Shown: positions 1 to 9,850 of the stretch, piece after piece
Position numbering within the stretch: position 1 is the stretch's first letter
How the letters are laid out: each line of letters starts with the position of its first letter
Source: Silene noctiflora
Taxonomy: Eukaryota > Streptophyta > Magnoliopsida > Caryophyllales > Caryophyllaceae
NCBI GenBank assembly: GCA_009801015.1
Contig: VHZZ01001331.1
Location: 121,186 to 145,001 of the forward strand
Direction of reading: 5' to 3'
DNA length: 23,816 nt
Program-made: the position numbers and the translations under genes
Notes under the pieces: model-generated
What the model saw: the letters and a program-made list of their open reading frames with translations, nothing else
Told to the model about the DNA's origin: nothing
Databases searched by the model: none

Positions 1-905
1 ATATATATAGTACTATTAGTAGGGCAATTTAGAGGACAATTATTGATTGTCGTAATATTATTGGCCGACTTGATTTTCAAATGTTTAGTAAATTATTAAT
101 TAATAGTAGTTATTGTCTGTGACCGTTATAATAAAAAAATTGTCACTTATTATCATAAAATAATCATTTTTTTTATCGTTGCACCATACAATTGTCATAT
201 AATATTAGAAAATATAAGCCTTGTAATTAGAAAACCGTATATTGTAATTTAATCACCCAAGCTTGTTGTTGCCACGTTGACGGTACTAAGTAGTAAGTGA
301 ATATATTTATGATGATTGAAAACTATGTAGTGATTATGTGTCAATCAAAATAATTAAATAATATTAAATGGTAGTCAAATTATTTAGGTGAGAATATTTT
401 AGAGAATATTTTCATGTTAGAAACTTTCTAATTGAAGTCCTAATCTAAACTGACCAACTCATGCTCTTATTTGTTATCTACTACTATCACTAAAGTTGGT
501 AATCGGGTCGGTTATGAGCCAGAATAAAGCTAAATTTGGTTTTATCACGGGTTATTATTGGGTGGAGTTATCGGTTGACATATTGTATGGGTTTGGGGGT
601 GATCATTGTCGGATTAGGCTATCAACATATATTTCATTATATGTTTCCAAATTTGCATGAGTAAATACGTGTTAAAGCTATTCTTAAGTGTATTTAAATT
701 ATTTTTAAAATAAAATAGTTAAAGAAATCATTAATTTGGTCTTATTAGAATCACAACAACAACATTACCCTAATATCTCAATGTGCATGAGTCGGGTCAT
801 GACTCATGACTCATGAATTGATGTACAAGCAAGGTTATTATTGGTTATTGTTTGACCTTGCGTTCCTCGGCTCAATTATAGTTCACCAGATTCACACGTT
901 CTATC
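1..905. other. AT-rich intergenic DNA, no gene seen
   Basis: No conserved coding sequence, RNA gene or complete mobile element was recognised. Around 495-610 there is a degenerate GGGT/GGTT-rich stretch, and near 795-815 the octamer-like ATGACTC is repeated three times. Confidence 0.7.
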
Positions 906-913
906 TGCCATAT

Positions 914-1117
914 CAATTGTTACGTGAAACGGGTCCGAGTTGGGTCAAATCAACTTTTGTCAAGTTGAATCTAAATCACAATTGTTACGTGAAACGGGTC
1001 CGAGTTGGGTCAAATCAACTTTTGTCAAGTCTCTAAATCTAAATCATAATTGTTACGTGAAACGGGCCCGAGTTGGGTCAAATCAACTTTTGTCAAGTCT
1101 GAATCTAAATCATTACC
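914..1117 (+). repeat. Three-copy tandem repeat, 65-68 bp unit
   Basis: The block starting CAATTGTTACGTGAAACGGG recurs at about 914, 979 and 1047. Copies are nearly identical over GTCCGAGTTGGGTCAAATC and differ by 3-base insertions before the AATCTAAATCA segment. A decayed fourth end appears near 1100-1125. Open frames across it are artefacts of the repeat. Confidence 0.93.
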
Positions 1118-1164
1118 TAAAACGTTTGAGTTGTTCGTTTCCAATAGCTCGCGGTAAAGTTGGA

Positions 1165-1262
1165 TATCCGTCCTGATAACCATTTAAAACAAGAGCGATT
1201 TTAATGTTGGCAGGATTTAAACCCAGGTTATGAGCATTACTCCTCATGACTTCATCGACTAA
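1165..1262 (-). mobile_element. SINE remnant (tRNA-like head)
   Basis: On the minus strand a tRNA-like head is visible: an A-box-like TTTAGTCGATGAAG, then AACCTGGGTTTAAATCCTGC, which matches the RNA polymerase III B-box pattern GGTTYRANNCC in GGTTTAAATCC. The arrangement is typical of plant SINEs. I saw no clear poly(A) tail or target duplication, so it is decayed or truncated. Confidence 0.6.
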
Positions 1263-1305
1263 ATTAGTTGACATTTACAAAAAAAATGAACAACGTAAAA
1301 TAAGC

Positions 1306-1311
1306 TTTATT
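1306..1311 (-). terminator. Candidate polyadenylation signal AATAAA for the DUF3537 gene
   Basis: The minus strand reads TAATAAAG here, about 315 bases past the stop codon at 1626-1628. The interval 1312-1625 would be the 3' UTR and contains no other recognised gene. Plant poly(A) signals are loose, so this is only a candidate. Confidence 0.4.
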
Positions 1312-1625
1312 ATAGTAATAATATATAATCATATGAAATCACAATAAGAATTGAATCGCAAAGTAACAAATAAAATCGCTAGCTAGCAGCTCAACACGAC
1401 ACAAATTTATACATCAAATGCGTGATCAATGTGATGATGCTATGTACCAAAATGGGTTTGGTATCTACAGCTGAAATTGAACCAAGTGATAGCTCACAAA
1501 CTGGCTGTCGTCGAGATCAGGTGAAACAAGTTGTAGCACATCCGCTACATCTTTCATTCTAATTCTTTGGTTGTATGGTGAGGTCAAGGCGTAAAGCCAG
1601 AAAAGGTTCCGAAAATCATGGTGAC

Positions 1626-4600
1626 TTATAAATTGACAATGGTCTTTCCGAGAAGCCATAGTACCAAGGACATTTCAATACCAAAAATGAGTTGGAGCCA
1701 AGCCCTGTCCAACATAAATCCGTATACAGTGATCCCGGCTTTGTTGTTCTCCAGATACGTCACTGCCAATATACAAAAAAGGCGATATAAAACCCATTCA
1801 GTCAGGAAGGAACTAATAAGAAATCAAATATTTGGAAGGAGGTGTTACATACCAAGAGCTTGTCGTTTCTGGAACGAGATTGAGCTGTAAGCATAAGCCG
1901 GTAGAAACTTAGTGTTGTCCACGTCATCTTCCTCGCTTCCAGCATCATCCCCATCTGAATCCCCATGGCAAGAATTGGAGAAGGCAGTATTGCCAGCGTG
2001 GCCTACTGGCGTCTCAGTCTCAGACGTAGCAAATGAATCAATTGTTGCACAAACGTGCCACTTGGAAGCCAGACAAGTTATCGCTTGTGCTTTGTGTGTA
2101 ATCTTTGTAGCGCTTCTCAGTATTATCAGAAGCCCTGTCACTAGTGTCATGGAGGACAGCTGCAATAGGTCAAATACAGAAATTCGGTTAGAACTCCATC
2201 TTTGTCAATTCATATACTCCGTAGTTATACTTGGCAAACGGGTCACTTGGGTAAGGTACGGATTTGGTCATTATGAGTAAGTAGTCTGTTTCAGGTTAGG
2301 GAGTGGGTCAGCCAACAATGTTCAGGTGAATGCGGGTTTCTGGTCATATTCAGTCTTGGGACAGGTCATTTGGACCAGGTCAGTTTTGCCAGATTTAGTT
2401 ATAATCCAAATAAAAAATGTTGGTAAAAGAAATTTAGTAGAATGAGAGAACAAAGACGTACTGCAAGTTCTCCGGCTCTGTAAAAGCTCATCCCTTCATG
2501 GGATTTGGTAGTCACAAGCAGGGATGAAAAAAGGCTCATTGTAATCAATATCAAAGCTCCTAAGATGAATGAGCGATAACGATGACTAATGATCCTTAAA
2601 TGTCTTCTGATTCTAAGGTGTTCCACCAGAATACTTGCCACATCTGAATCGACCTGAAACACAGTAGCAAAGTCCTGCAGCCGCAGGATCTGGAGATAGC
2701 AGATGAGGCGGAAGAGGACGCAGACTAGGAAAAAGACTAATATCCTGTACAGCCATGAGATCAGCTCTAACGAGCATGCTACAATGTCACTCAAGATAAT
2801 GTTACCCAAGAACGGAATTTGTGAGCCCCCTGAGGCATACCACCAGACTTTGTAAATGCATTCTGCTACAAAACACGGAACAACAAAGACTGATACTATC
2901 TTCAGTGATCTCTGCATAAACCAAAACATAAAACATAATCATTTTCAGGGCAATTCTTTGGATTTTTACCAATTACCATTCCCTTTTTGGGTAAATTTTG
3001 CCACTTTAAAACTGACTAGATTGCGCTTAGAGAACAACAGTGATGACTTTAAGCTTAAAAGGCAAAGATGCTTCACCATAATACCAAGTATTACTATTTT
3101 GCTCATTTCGTTCAGTAAGTCTCTCTTAAAGCCGTTATTAGCGTAAATCAGATTTAAAATTATATCTATAACACTAACAAATGATCATCACTAACTAGGT
3201 ATATATATGGGTTGTCTTAGATCTGTTTCACGCTTACAACCGTCTCAAATAAGAATTTGTAATCGCAGAAAAGCGAACATTTCAAAAAGCCAGCACATAA
3301 TTAGCATTATCCAGGTTGGACACTTTTGACAACCACATTCTTTGCTTTTTGTCCACATTAAAGAATGCCCATAACAAGTAGTAGGATCTATGATCACAAC
3401 CACTCATACTTTAAAGGTCATATCATGTTCCATGTCTTTTGCTAGAAGTTTCACATGACAGCAGCTATCCTGCTGAAACTGATCATACTCAATGCTAGTC
3501 TTGCTTAAAACCGTCTTAAACTTACAACAGTCATTTTAGCTAGTATAAAATGAACCTCATCAGACATACGAAAAAAGGCACTCTTACGCTTAAGACCGTC
3601 CAGACACATGATTACACTAGCTGTCAGCTAATTCGTGGCTAAACATAAGATTATATATCATAATATTCCTTTTGATTGACTCCTTCATTTCTTTAATCTT
3701 TGCAGGTTAGGTTCTACAGTTTGGTTGATGAAGACTAATCAATACTCAAGACTGATTATTTTATTTTTTTGTCAATGCTAATATATTACTTTACATATAA
3801 AAGTTTCCACCTTTCAAAGACCAAATTGATGTCTACTTCCAATTGTGTATCGACACTACTCGACAGTGACTCGTCCAACACTCCGAAACAAAATGCTGAG
3901 CTTTAGGAGCCACAAATTTAGTATTCAACTACACAAAACTTAAATGTTCCGTTTTCAAAATATCTAAGACGAGTTTAAAACATGACCGCGACTCCAAAGA
4001 GTAGGAGGGAGTAATTCAGTCCGACACCAACACTTTCATTAGCGACATTAGTTCCGACCATTTTTACAATTAATTTCACCAGTCACCACCAAACTATAGT
4101 AACATTAACAAAATCAGCATCATACAAATCTGCACAGCAAAAGCTTTACTTGGGAAGAATAGCATTTAATTAGGGGAAATCAAGAGAAGAACCATTTAAT
4201 TCCAACAATTTTAAATCAATCATTGTCAATCAATTAATTGACTTAATAATTTATACATCAATCACGGCGACAAAAATAGCTCCAGCAAATTGCGGGATAA
4301 GATGGGGTCGGATCAAAAATTCAAAATTATCAAACATGAAGCACAATTGACCCCACATCAAAGATGAAAATATCTAAATCAATCAATGAAACCCAGAAAC
4401 ACAAATCTTAATCTCAAATCCCAGAAATAATTTTCCCCAAATCACCAAATAAAGCCTAATTAAACATAATAATTGAATACCCTTTTAAGAAAGATTAAAA
4501 CTTTCATTAATCAGAAAACATACTTCCTCCGTTTCATTTAATTGTATACGTCTTAAACCTATGCCACGAGGATTTTAAAAAAACGTATACTATCAAATGG

Positions 4601-5186
4601 AACCAAAACCCGAAAACATAAACAAAACTAATCAATTTTCCTTTGTTCCATTTAATTGTATACGTTTTAAAAACACGACAAAAACCTGAAACATAACAAA
4701 AGAAAAGGAATTGAGACATACATTAAGCTGAGTAGTATAATGATGACGAACAGAATCACTTTCACCAACAAGTTTATCAAAGAACAAGAATCTCCTAAGC
4801 CCATACTTCCTTACAAAATGAGTCAAAGAGACAAACGACAACGAGGCGACAGCAGACAAAGAAAGCTGTACAACAACATCGTAAGGACGATCATGTTTGG
4901 CATCGCAAGACGGACAAGCGAGGTAAAAATGGGAGAATGCAGGGACAACAAGGGTAAAAATGATGAAAGTTAACCATGATAGAAAAGTGGTAAAAATATT
5001 GGATTGGTCAACGCACATCCAACGTAGGTAAGATCGAAAACTATGGAGTTCATCATGTGCATGGGAAAGAATTCTGTTGTATGTTTTAGGGTTAGGGTTA
5101 AGGTTAAGGTTGTTATTGTTTGTTGGTAGTAAGGATTGTTTTTGTGTTGCTTCATTATTATCATTATCATTATTATTATCTCCCAT
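1626..5186 (-). CDS. DUF3537 multipass membrane protein (plant gustatory-receptor-like family)
   Basis: Four exons on the minus strand: 5186-4722, 2911-2462, 2159-1853 and 1762-1626. Introns begin GTATGT, GTACGT and GTATGT, and the three acceptors end GCAG. Phases are 0, 0 and 1, giving 452 residues, near the family's usual length. The N-terminus is Asn-rich (residues 1-32). Hydrophobic membrane segments lie near 68-90, 103-123, 160-181, 196-226, 270-288, 305-320 and 430-449. Family-typical blocks include VEHLRIRRHLRIISHR (about 251-266), LRSATKITHKAQ (about 319-330) and the C-terminal GITVYGFMLDRAW (about 417-429) followed by LGKTIVNL. An acidic loop (DSDGDDAGSEEDD, about 372-384) precedes the last segment. 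Established: DUF3537 proteins have been proposed as plant homologues of insect gustatory/odorant receptors; their biochemical role is unclear. Inference: a membrane channel- or receptor-like protein. The family call is firm; the function is open. Confidence 0.92.
2160..2461 (-). other. Intron 2 of the DUF3537 gene
   Basis: A 302-base phase-0 intron (GTACGT...TTGCAG on the minus strand). On the plus strand, 2245-2395 repeatedly carries GGTCA/GGGTCA in degenerate form, suggesting decayed low-complexity repeat. It contains nothing coding. Confidence 0.85.
2912..4721 (-). other. Intron 1 of the DUF3537 gene, containing MITE debris
   Basis: This 1.8 kb phase-0 intron is bounded by GTATGT and TTTATGCAG on the minus strand. 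It holds fragments of small inverted-repeat elements: a Stowaway-like end (GGAGGGAGTA at 4004-4013), a hairpin at 4529-4603 and a partial second copy at 4641-4672. TTAAGAC/GTC fragments near 3508-3540 and 3590-3605 resemble the MITE at 8139-8239. No coding sequence was seen in it. Confidence 0.85.
4529..4603. repeat. Stowaway-like hairpin inside intron 1
   Basis: CCGTTTCATTTAATTGTATACG at the left pairs imperfectly with CGTATACTATCAAATGGAAC at the right. The left end (CTTCCTCCGTTTC) resembles Stowaway termini. A second partial copy (GTTCCATTTAATTGTATACG) starts near 4645. Confidence 0.6.
5085..5111 (+). repeat. Short telomere-like repeat within DUF3537 exon 1
   Basis: TTTAGGGTTAGGG followed by TTAAGG units. 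It contains the telo-box core (AACCCTAA on the gene strand) and encodes the Asn/Leu/Pro run at residues 26-34 of the DUF3537 protein. Confidence 0.7.
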
Positions 5187-5370
5187 TTTGTTAATGATTT
5201 AATGATTTTTGAAGGTTGAGTTTGGGTGGATTAGTGGTATATATGTGGAGATTAGAGAGCGGATTTTCTGTCCCACCGGGGTGTTGAGTGTGTTATGTTA
5301 TGTGGTGTAATGGGGTGTTATGAAGTGGGATTATTGGAGAAATTAGGTTTTGATTTGTGGATGATTGAAT

Positions 5371-5407
5371 GGGGATTGGGGATTGGGGATTGGGGATTGG
5401 AGATTGG
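5371..5407 (-). promoter_or_regulatory. Tandem CCAAT-box array upstream of the DUF3537 gene
   Basis: The plus strand has GGGGATT repeated in 7-base steps. On the gene strand this is five consecutive CCAAT motifs, the last with one substitution next to it. It lies 185-221 bases upstream of the start codon; a further CCAAT lies near 5460. CCAAT is the NF-Y binding core. It is also a short tandem repeat and could vary in copy number. Confidence 0.55.
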
Positions 5408-5519
5408 CATGAGTTGGGATTTGTTTTTTGTTTGTATATTTTTGGAATATGGTTTTGACTATTGGATGTAGTTAGAGCTATTTATGGATAGGATGATTTA
5501 TTAGACCCGTTTAGAGAAG

Positions 5520-5890
5520 GGCAAGGGGGACGGTATGAATTCGGCACGGTGAAGAAAACAAGGTGGCCAGGGTAAGAGGCGGGCTGCGATCCCAAAATTC
5601 CAAAAAAAAAAACGTGCCTATGCACAAACGGTTTTAAGGATAAGTAATTAAAAGACCATTAAAAATACCGGAAGCACGACGGGCGGCACGAACCCGGGCA
5701 AGACTTTGCCCGGGACAAGGGCGGGCCACGGTGGAGGTGGAAAAGCGGGCCGGCACGGCACGGCCCGAAAGCACGATTAATCGTGCCTGGGCAAGGGCAA
5801 AATTGTGGCTAGGCACGACGGGAACGGGAACCGGGCCGGCACGACCCATTGCTTTCTCTAGGCCCGTCCCACCTGGCCCGCTAACAAAAC
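5520..5890. repeat. GC-rich GGCCCG/GGCACG repeat island 1
   Basis: A sharply GC-rich block in AT-rich surroundings, built from scrambled GGCCCG, GGCACG, GGGCAAG and their complements. A short palindrome, AGCACGATTAATCGTGCC, sits at its centre (about 5769-5787). Open frames on both strands here have Arg/Ala/Pro/Gly-rich compositions caused by the repeat and are not genes. Confidence 0.75.
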
Positions 5891-6049
5891 GGACTTGGAC
5901 TATTGTTTTCCGAAATTTACAAAGGCGCAGCTTAGGAACCCACCTAAAATCCACGAATCCGCATTTGACTACCTCTAGATGGGATGATAGTGCCAAGGAT
6001 CTTTGCTATGCCATAAGGGATTGAGCTCGGATTAGCGGGTTTTTTTATA

Positions 6050-6085
6050 TAGTGCGTAAAATTATCATTAGTCTCCCTTGCCTCA
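6050..6085. repeat. Short segment shared with 21668-21696
   Basis: GTAAAATTATCAT followed by TAGTCTCCCTT occurs here and, with small differences, at 21671-21695. It probably marks two decayed copies of one transposon, perhaps a SINE body. Confidence 0.5.
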
Positions 6086-6714
6086 GTGATTAAGTAGTGA
6101 ATATTCACACAAACAGTTAATAGTCTGAATTCCTTTGTGTTTTACTCCAACATTTACCACTCATACATTGGTATAATTGTGTTGTAGGACTAGTTGGATT
6201 TGTTTTGAAGTTGTTGGTGATCATGTTTGATATTAAGTCATAAGTTTGAGGTGATTTTATCTCATTGTAATATCTTAACATGCTAGAAAACTATAAATAC
6301 ACAAATTATTACTCGTTCTAAAGTTTTATTACTTTTTGTTCATCTATTTACTTAACCTGTTCAGTGTTTAAGACGTATATATCCTTCTGAATTTGCGAAT
6401 CCTTATTAACATCATCAATAAATATTATGCTCCATATGCATGAATCTAAGTGAACAATAATAGTATCCCATAATCCCATTAACTCAATGACACATTGCAT
6501 TTGTTCAACTTATACTACTCCTTATATGCATAAAGCAATGAACCCCATTAATTTTAAAATGGTGCGCATATAATTGGAAGAAGTTAACAAAAAAAGGTAG
6601 ATGAACAAACAATTCAATTCACAGCTGGAAAGGTGTACACAAACACAATTAGATGACAAAGACATGTTAACATTGTCATAATATTCCCCCTACTTTAATT
6701 TGTTCAATCAAATT

Positions 6715-6882
6715 ACGGTTTTTCTAAGCGCGCACATTAATAAGCTAAATATAGCGTCATTTATAATAGCTAATTATGGTAAAAATGAGTTTGTATTTGA
6801 ATATTCCATGAGAATATCTTATGAATATTACTATATTTAGCTTATTAACATGTGCTTTATGGACACACGTTAGAAAAAACCG
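6715..6882. mobile_element. MITE with about 45 bp terminal inverted repeats
   Basis: The left end ACGGTTTTTCTAAGCG...AATAAGCTAAATATAG pairs with the right end CTATATTTAGCTTATTAACATG...CGTTAGAAAAAACCG. The element is about 168 bp and has no coding capacity. A target duplication was not clear, so the superfamily is not assigned. Confidence 0.75.
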
Positions 6883-7099
6883 AAATCAATTATGAAACAC
6901 CGTCAAGTGTGATTATCTTCCAACAATGATTTGCCACATATTCAATTTTGGTGATAGATCATGCTGTAGCAACATGGGTATGTTATTCCTTGATTGCTTG
7001 CTAATCCCCTTGTCCCATGAAATTAAAAACTCATTAATCATTAGTCATTACTATTTATTTTAAAACACTCATAATAAAATAAAATAACTCAATATATAC

Positions 7100-7330
7100 A
7101 GGTAGCGATTAGTAGATTACAAATTCTCATTTGTGACCGACAAATCCGTCACACTTATGACGTGAGATAAAGAGGCAAGTGAGAGAGGGTTGTGAGAGGT
7201 CACGGGTAGGACGAACTGTAGTTACTAGATTTAGTACTACACTTTCCGAGAAGGTTTGTTCTATCACAAATTCTCATTTGTGACGACGCTATTTCGTCAG
7301 AAGCTTGTAACCTCTTACAAAGAGCAAGTG
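7100..7330. mobile_element. Decayed MITE copies, palindromic GACGGA family
   Basis: ACAAATTCTCATTTGTGAC occurs at about 7119 and again at about 7265, each followed by CGTCA and a run containing GCAAGTGAGA. The same terminal sequence ends the copy at 19181-19350. This looks like two nested or adjacent related copies. Confidence 0.55.
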
Positions 7331-7584
7331 AGAAAGCAAGTGAAAGGGCAAGTGAAAGAGGGACTGTAACTCTGTAAGAGATCACAAGATTGTGACCGTT
7401 AGAAGCAAGTCGGATTGTGATTCTATACAAATAAGTTGGGTCAGATTTAAAGAGGTTGACTTTTGCCCAACTTAAAGTGTGTAATATACACCACAACATC
7501 GTATACCATAATTAATTCAACATCATCTTATCTTTGCCGTATCACAACGTAAATCTATAACACACTCGTTACTCGTTTAATTCA

Positions 7585-7757
7585 ACAAAGCGTTTTGTTT
7601 GTAACGGACACTATCTGTCATAAGTTGAAGACGGATAGTGTCCCTCTAACAATAAGGCAAGTAGGGGAAAAATGGAGCACCCCATAAATAATGCCACTTG
7701 CATATTTTGAGAGGTGCACTATCCGTCTTCAGCATGTGACGGATAGTGTCCGTTGAA
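7585..7757. mobile_element. MITE, palindromic GACGGA family, copy A
   Basis: The left side runs CAAAGCGTTTTG, GGACACTATCTGTC, then GAAGACGGATAGTGTCC. The right side is its reverse complement (GCACTATCCGTCTTCAGC, GACGGATAGTGTCC). The ends therefore contain nested inverted repeats. The core has GGCAAGTAGGGG and GGAGCACCCC. Confidence 0.8.
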
Positions 7758-7849
7758 TGAGTCAAAAGTGTTGTCATTGTCTATGCATTTTATGACCCGT
7801 GGTTGTGCCCAAGGGCAATTGGCACAACTTTAAGGTGATTGGCTGATAG

Positions 7850-8061
7850 CTAATGCTTTGTTTTAACATAAGTTGTCAGACGGGCATTATCCGTCACAAG
7901 CTGAAGCCGGATAATGCCCCTTTCGCAATATGTAAGTGACACTATTCATGGGGTGCTTTATTTCTCCCCCACTTACCCTCTCACTTGCCTTATTGTCAGA
8001 GGGGCATTACCCATCTTCAGCTTGTGACGGATACTATACGTCACAAGCAAGACGCTTTGTT
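7850..8061. mobile_element. MITE, palindromic GACGGA family, copy B
   Basis: The left arm is GACGGGCATTATCCGTCACA followed by GCTGAAGCCGGATAATGCC. The right arm is GGGGCATTACCCATCTTCAG, GACGGATACTATACGTC, ending AAGACGCTTTGTT. The core shares GTAAGTGACACTATTCATGG with the copy at 14455. Confidence 0.8.
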
Positions 8062-8138
8062 GTTTTAAAAACCTCACATTTTACTAATGATCCTAAATAT
8101 TTTTGAAGCTAATTATGCTCTCAAATTTTACGGTAGAT

Positions 8139-8239
8139 CTTGTTTAAGACTCTCTTAACTTAAGACGTCTCACAACCATCATTCATTTTCGTGAGTTGTG
8201 CAAACCGTCAAGTTAAGACGGTCTTGTCTTAAACAAGAA
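8139..8239. mobile_element. Small MITE, TCTTGTTTAAGAC termini
   Basis: TCTTGTTTAAGAC at the left pairs exactly with GTCTTAAACAAGA at the right. Inside these, TTAACTTAAGACG and CGTCAAGTTAAGACGG continue the inverted repeat. Length is 101 bp. Fragments of the same family occur in the DUF3537 intron 1. Confidence 0.8.
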
Positions 8240-8249
8240 TTTGTATAAA

Positions 8250-9850
8250 ATTTAAAATAAACTCATTTGTTTCGGTTGTCTGCATGACTAACTAGAATTT
8301 ACCGTATTTTTCAAAATCTCCTCATACTATATTCTAAAAAACGGTGCAAATTCAAAACTGTAGACAGTTCGAGTCGGCAGAAGTGTTAGAAAGTTAAAAC
8401 TCATCGACGAGAGCTTACCATTTTTCCAAACTCAAATCCGAACTAAATCTGATGATATACAAACCAAAACGAGGGCATCCTCCTTGTATAATACTCCGTA
8501 CTACGTTTTTTTCGGAGGGTAAAAAAGGATACGACTATTTAACAAATCCATTTCCAAAGCCAGCATTCTGTGAAAAACGGTCACTGCAAACAGACTATTT
8601 CCAACTAGTATGTCCCTGTATACAATATTTCCTCCTATATCAATGAACAACCAACGGAAAGTCGGAAAGATACAGATAATGACTGGGCGGAGAGAAAAGA
8701 CGACGTGTGGGGAAGGAGACTGAGCAACCAAGATAAAACCCAGTTTTATATTGAAGGGATAAGTAATACTTGTACATGATTACTGACTAAATCCCGATTT
8801 GTTAAACTAATGCAAATGGTGTCAACATTCCAACCAGAGTTTCCGTAAAAAAAAACGACCCTCAGGGACAGGCGGACAGCATGGATAGCTCAATGACAAT
8901 GATGTGAAAATCCAAAAAAAAGTTCTAAGCCTCAAACAGCGTAAAAAAAAATATACAAAATATAAGTGACACGAGGACTAATTATATAAAATACCTAGTT
9001 AATCGGGTTTTTTTAACATGTAATCCTGGATTTCTTGGGTCACCAAACTAGGTGAACAACAACTGCATAAGCGTTCGTGGAACTTGTGTAATCCAAGAAC
9101 AATCATTCTAACTAAGATACCTAATACTGTATTAGGGGAAGTATATATGCAGGAAAGTAAGGAACTCTACGGAAAAGATGTGGAGGTTTTCCTCATCATA
9201 TCCGAGGACTGGTTCAAAGCAGACATGGATTTATGGCTCCCCGTAAATTAAAAGTCACAAGTTAAATCAAAGAACGCAGACCAGAGGCAACAGAAAGAAT
9301 AAAGACTAGTGAGTCGATAATTAAGAGGACGCTTCTACAAACACTGAATGATCAATGTCAGTACGATACAATATTGACAAAAAAATTTAGTCATGAATAC
9401 AATCAGAAGAAAAAGAAAAACGATGTTTTCTCACATTCAAGACCTACCAAGTTTTCCCAGCAGAAGGCGACCTCTATACTCCTACCACAGATACCTACAC
9501 GAAAAATGCCCAAGAAAAACAAATCAAGAACATTAGCCATTCGAAGTTGTAAATGTGATTTCTTAAGCCGGCTATAGTCACTGGACAACAAAAACAAAGA
9601 GAGGCATAGAAGGCAAACACAAAAGTGACGAACCAGAAAAAGTATGCCCTTTCAAGTTTCACCCATTGTGAAGTAAGGCATAAACATAACCATTGTTACT
9701 CGGACTCGAGTACAGTACTGGATACGAGTACATATCCAATAGCCGGACTCACCATGAAACAATGTTTTAGCCACAACACACGAGCACTTTGTCAACACTA
9801 AAATATACCGTAGTTATAAATTTGAAATTTCAGTGTTTCTAAAGTGAAAT
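8250..9850. other. Intergenic or ssSPT 3' flank, no gene recognised
   Basis: I looked on both strands for splice-bordered conserved exons and found none. A minus-strand TATAAAAC at 8743-8750 followed by a pyrimidine-rich stretch resembles a core promoter, but no product follows. The ssSPT 3' UTR should extend into the upper part of this interval; its end was not found. Confidence 0.5.

Noticed and set aside
806..1176. Two plus-strand open frames with internally repeated peptide
   Set aside because: The repeated peptide comes from the 65-68 bp DNA tandem repeat in different frames; there is no conserved protein.
1465..1659. Minus-strand frame beginning MASRKDH
   Set aside because: It is the wrong frame of the last DUF3537 exon and its 3' UTR; the correct frame ends LGKTIVNL at 1626.
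5634..6024. Overlapping open frames on both strands (120 and 97 residues)
   Set aside because: They lie across the GC-rich GGCCCG/GGCACG repeat; the Arg/Ala/Pro/Gly-rich translations reflect the repeat and show no family pattern.
7200..7499. 99-residue minus-strand frame
   Set aside because: It begins in unique DNA and runs through MITE repeats, with low-complexity Leu/Ser/Ala runs; it is not supported as a gene.
7100..8061. CRISPR-like regular repeats
   Set aside because: The repeats are inverted MITE arms with unequal spacing in plant nuclear DNA, not direct repeats with uniform spacers.
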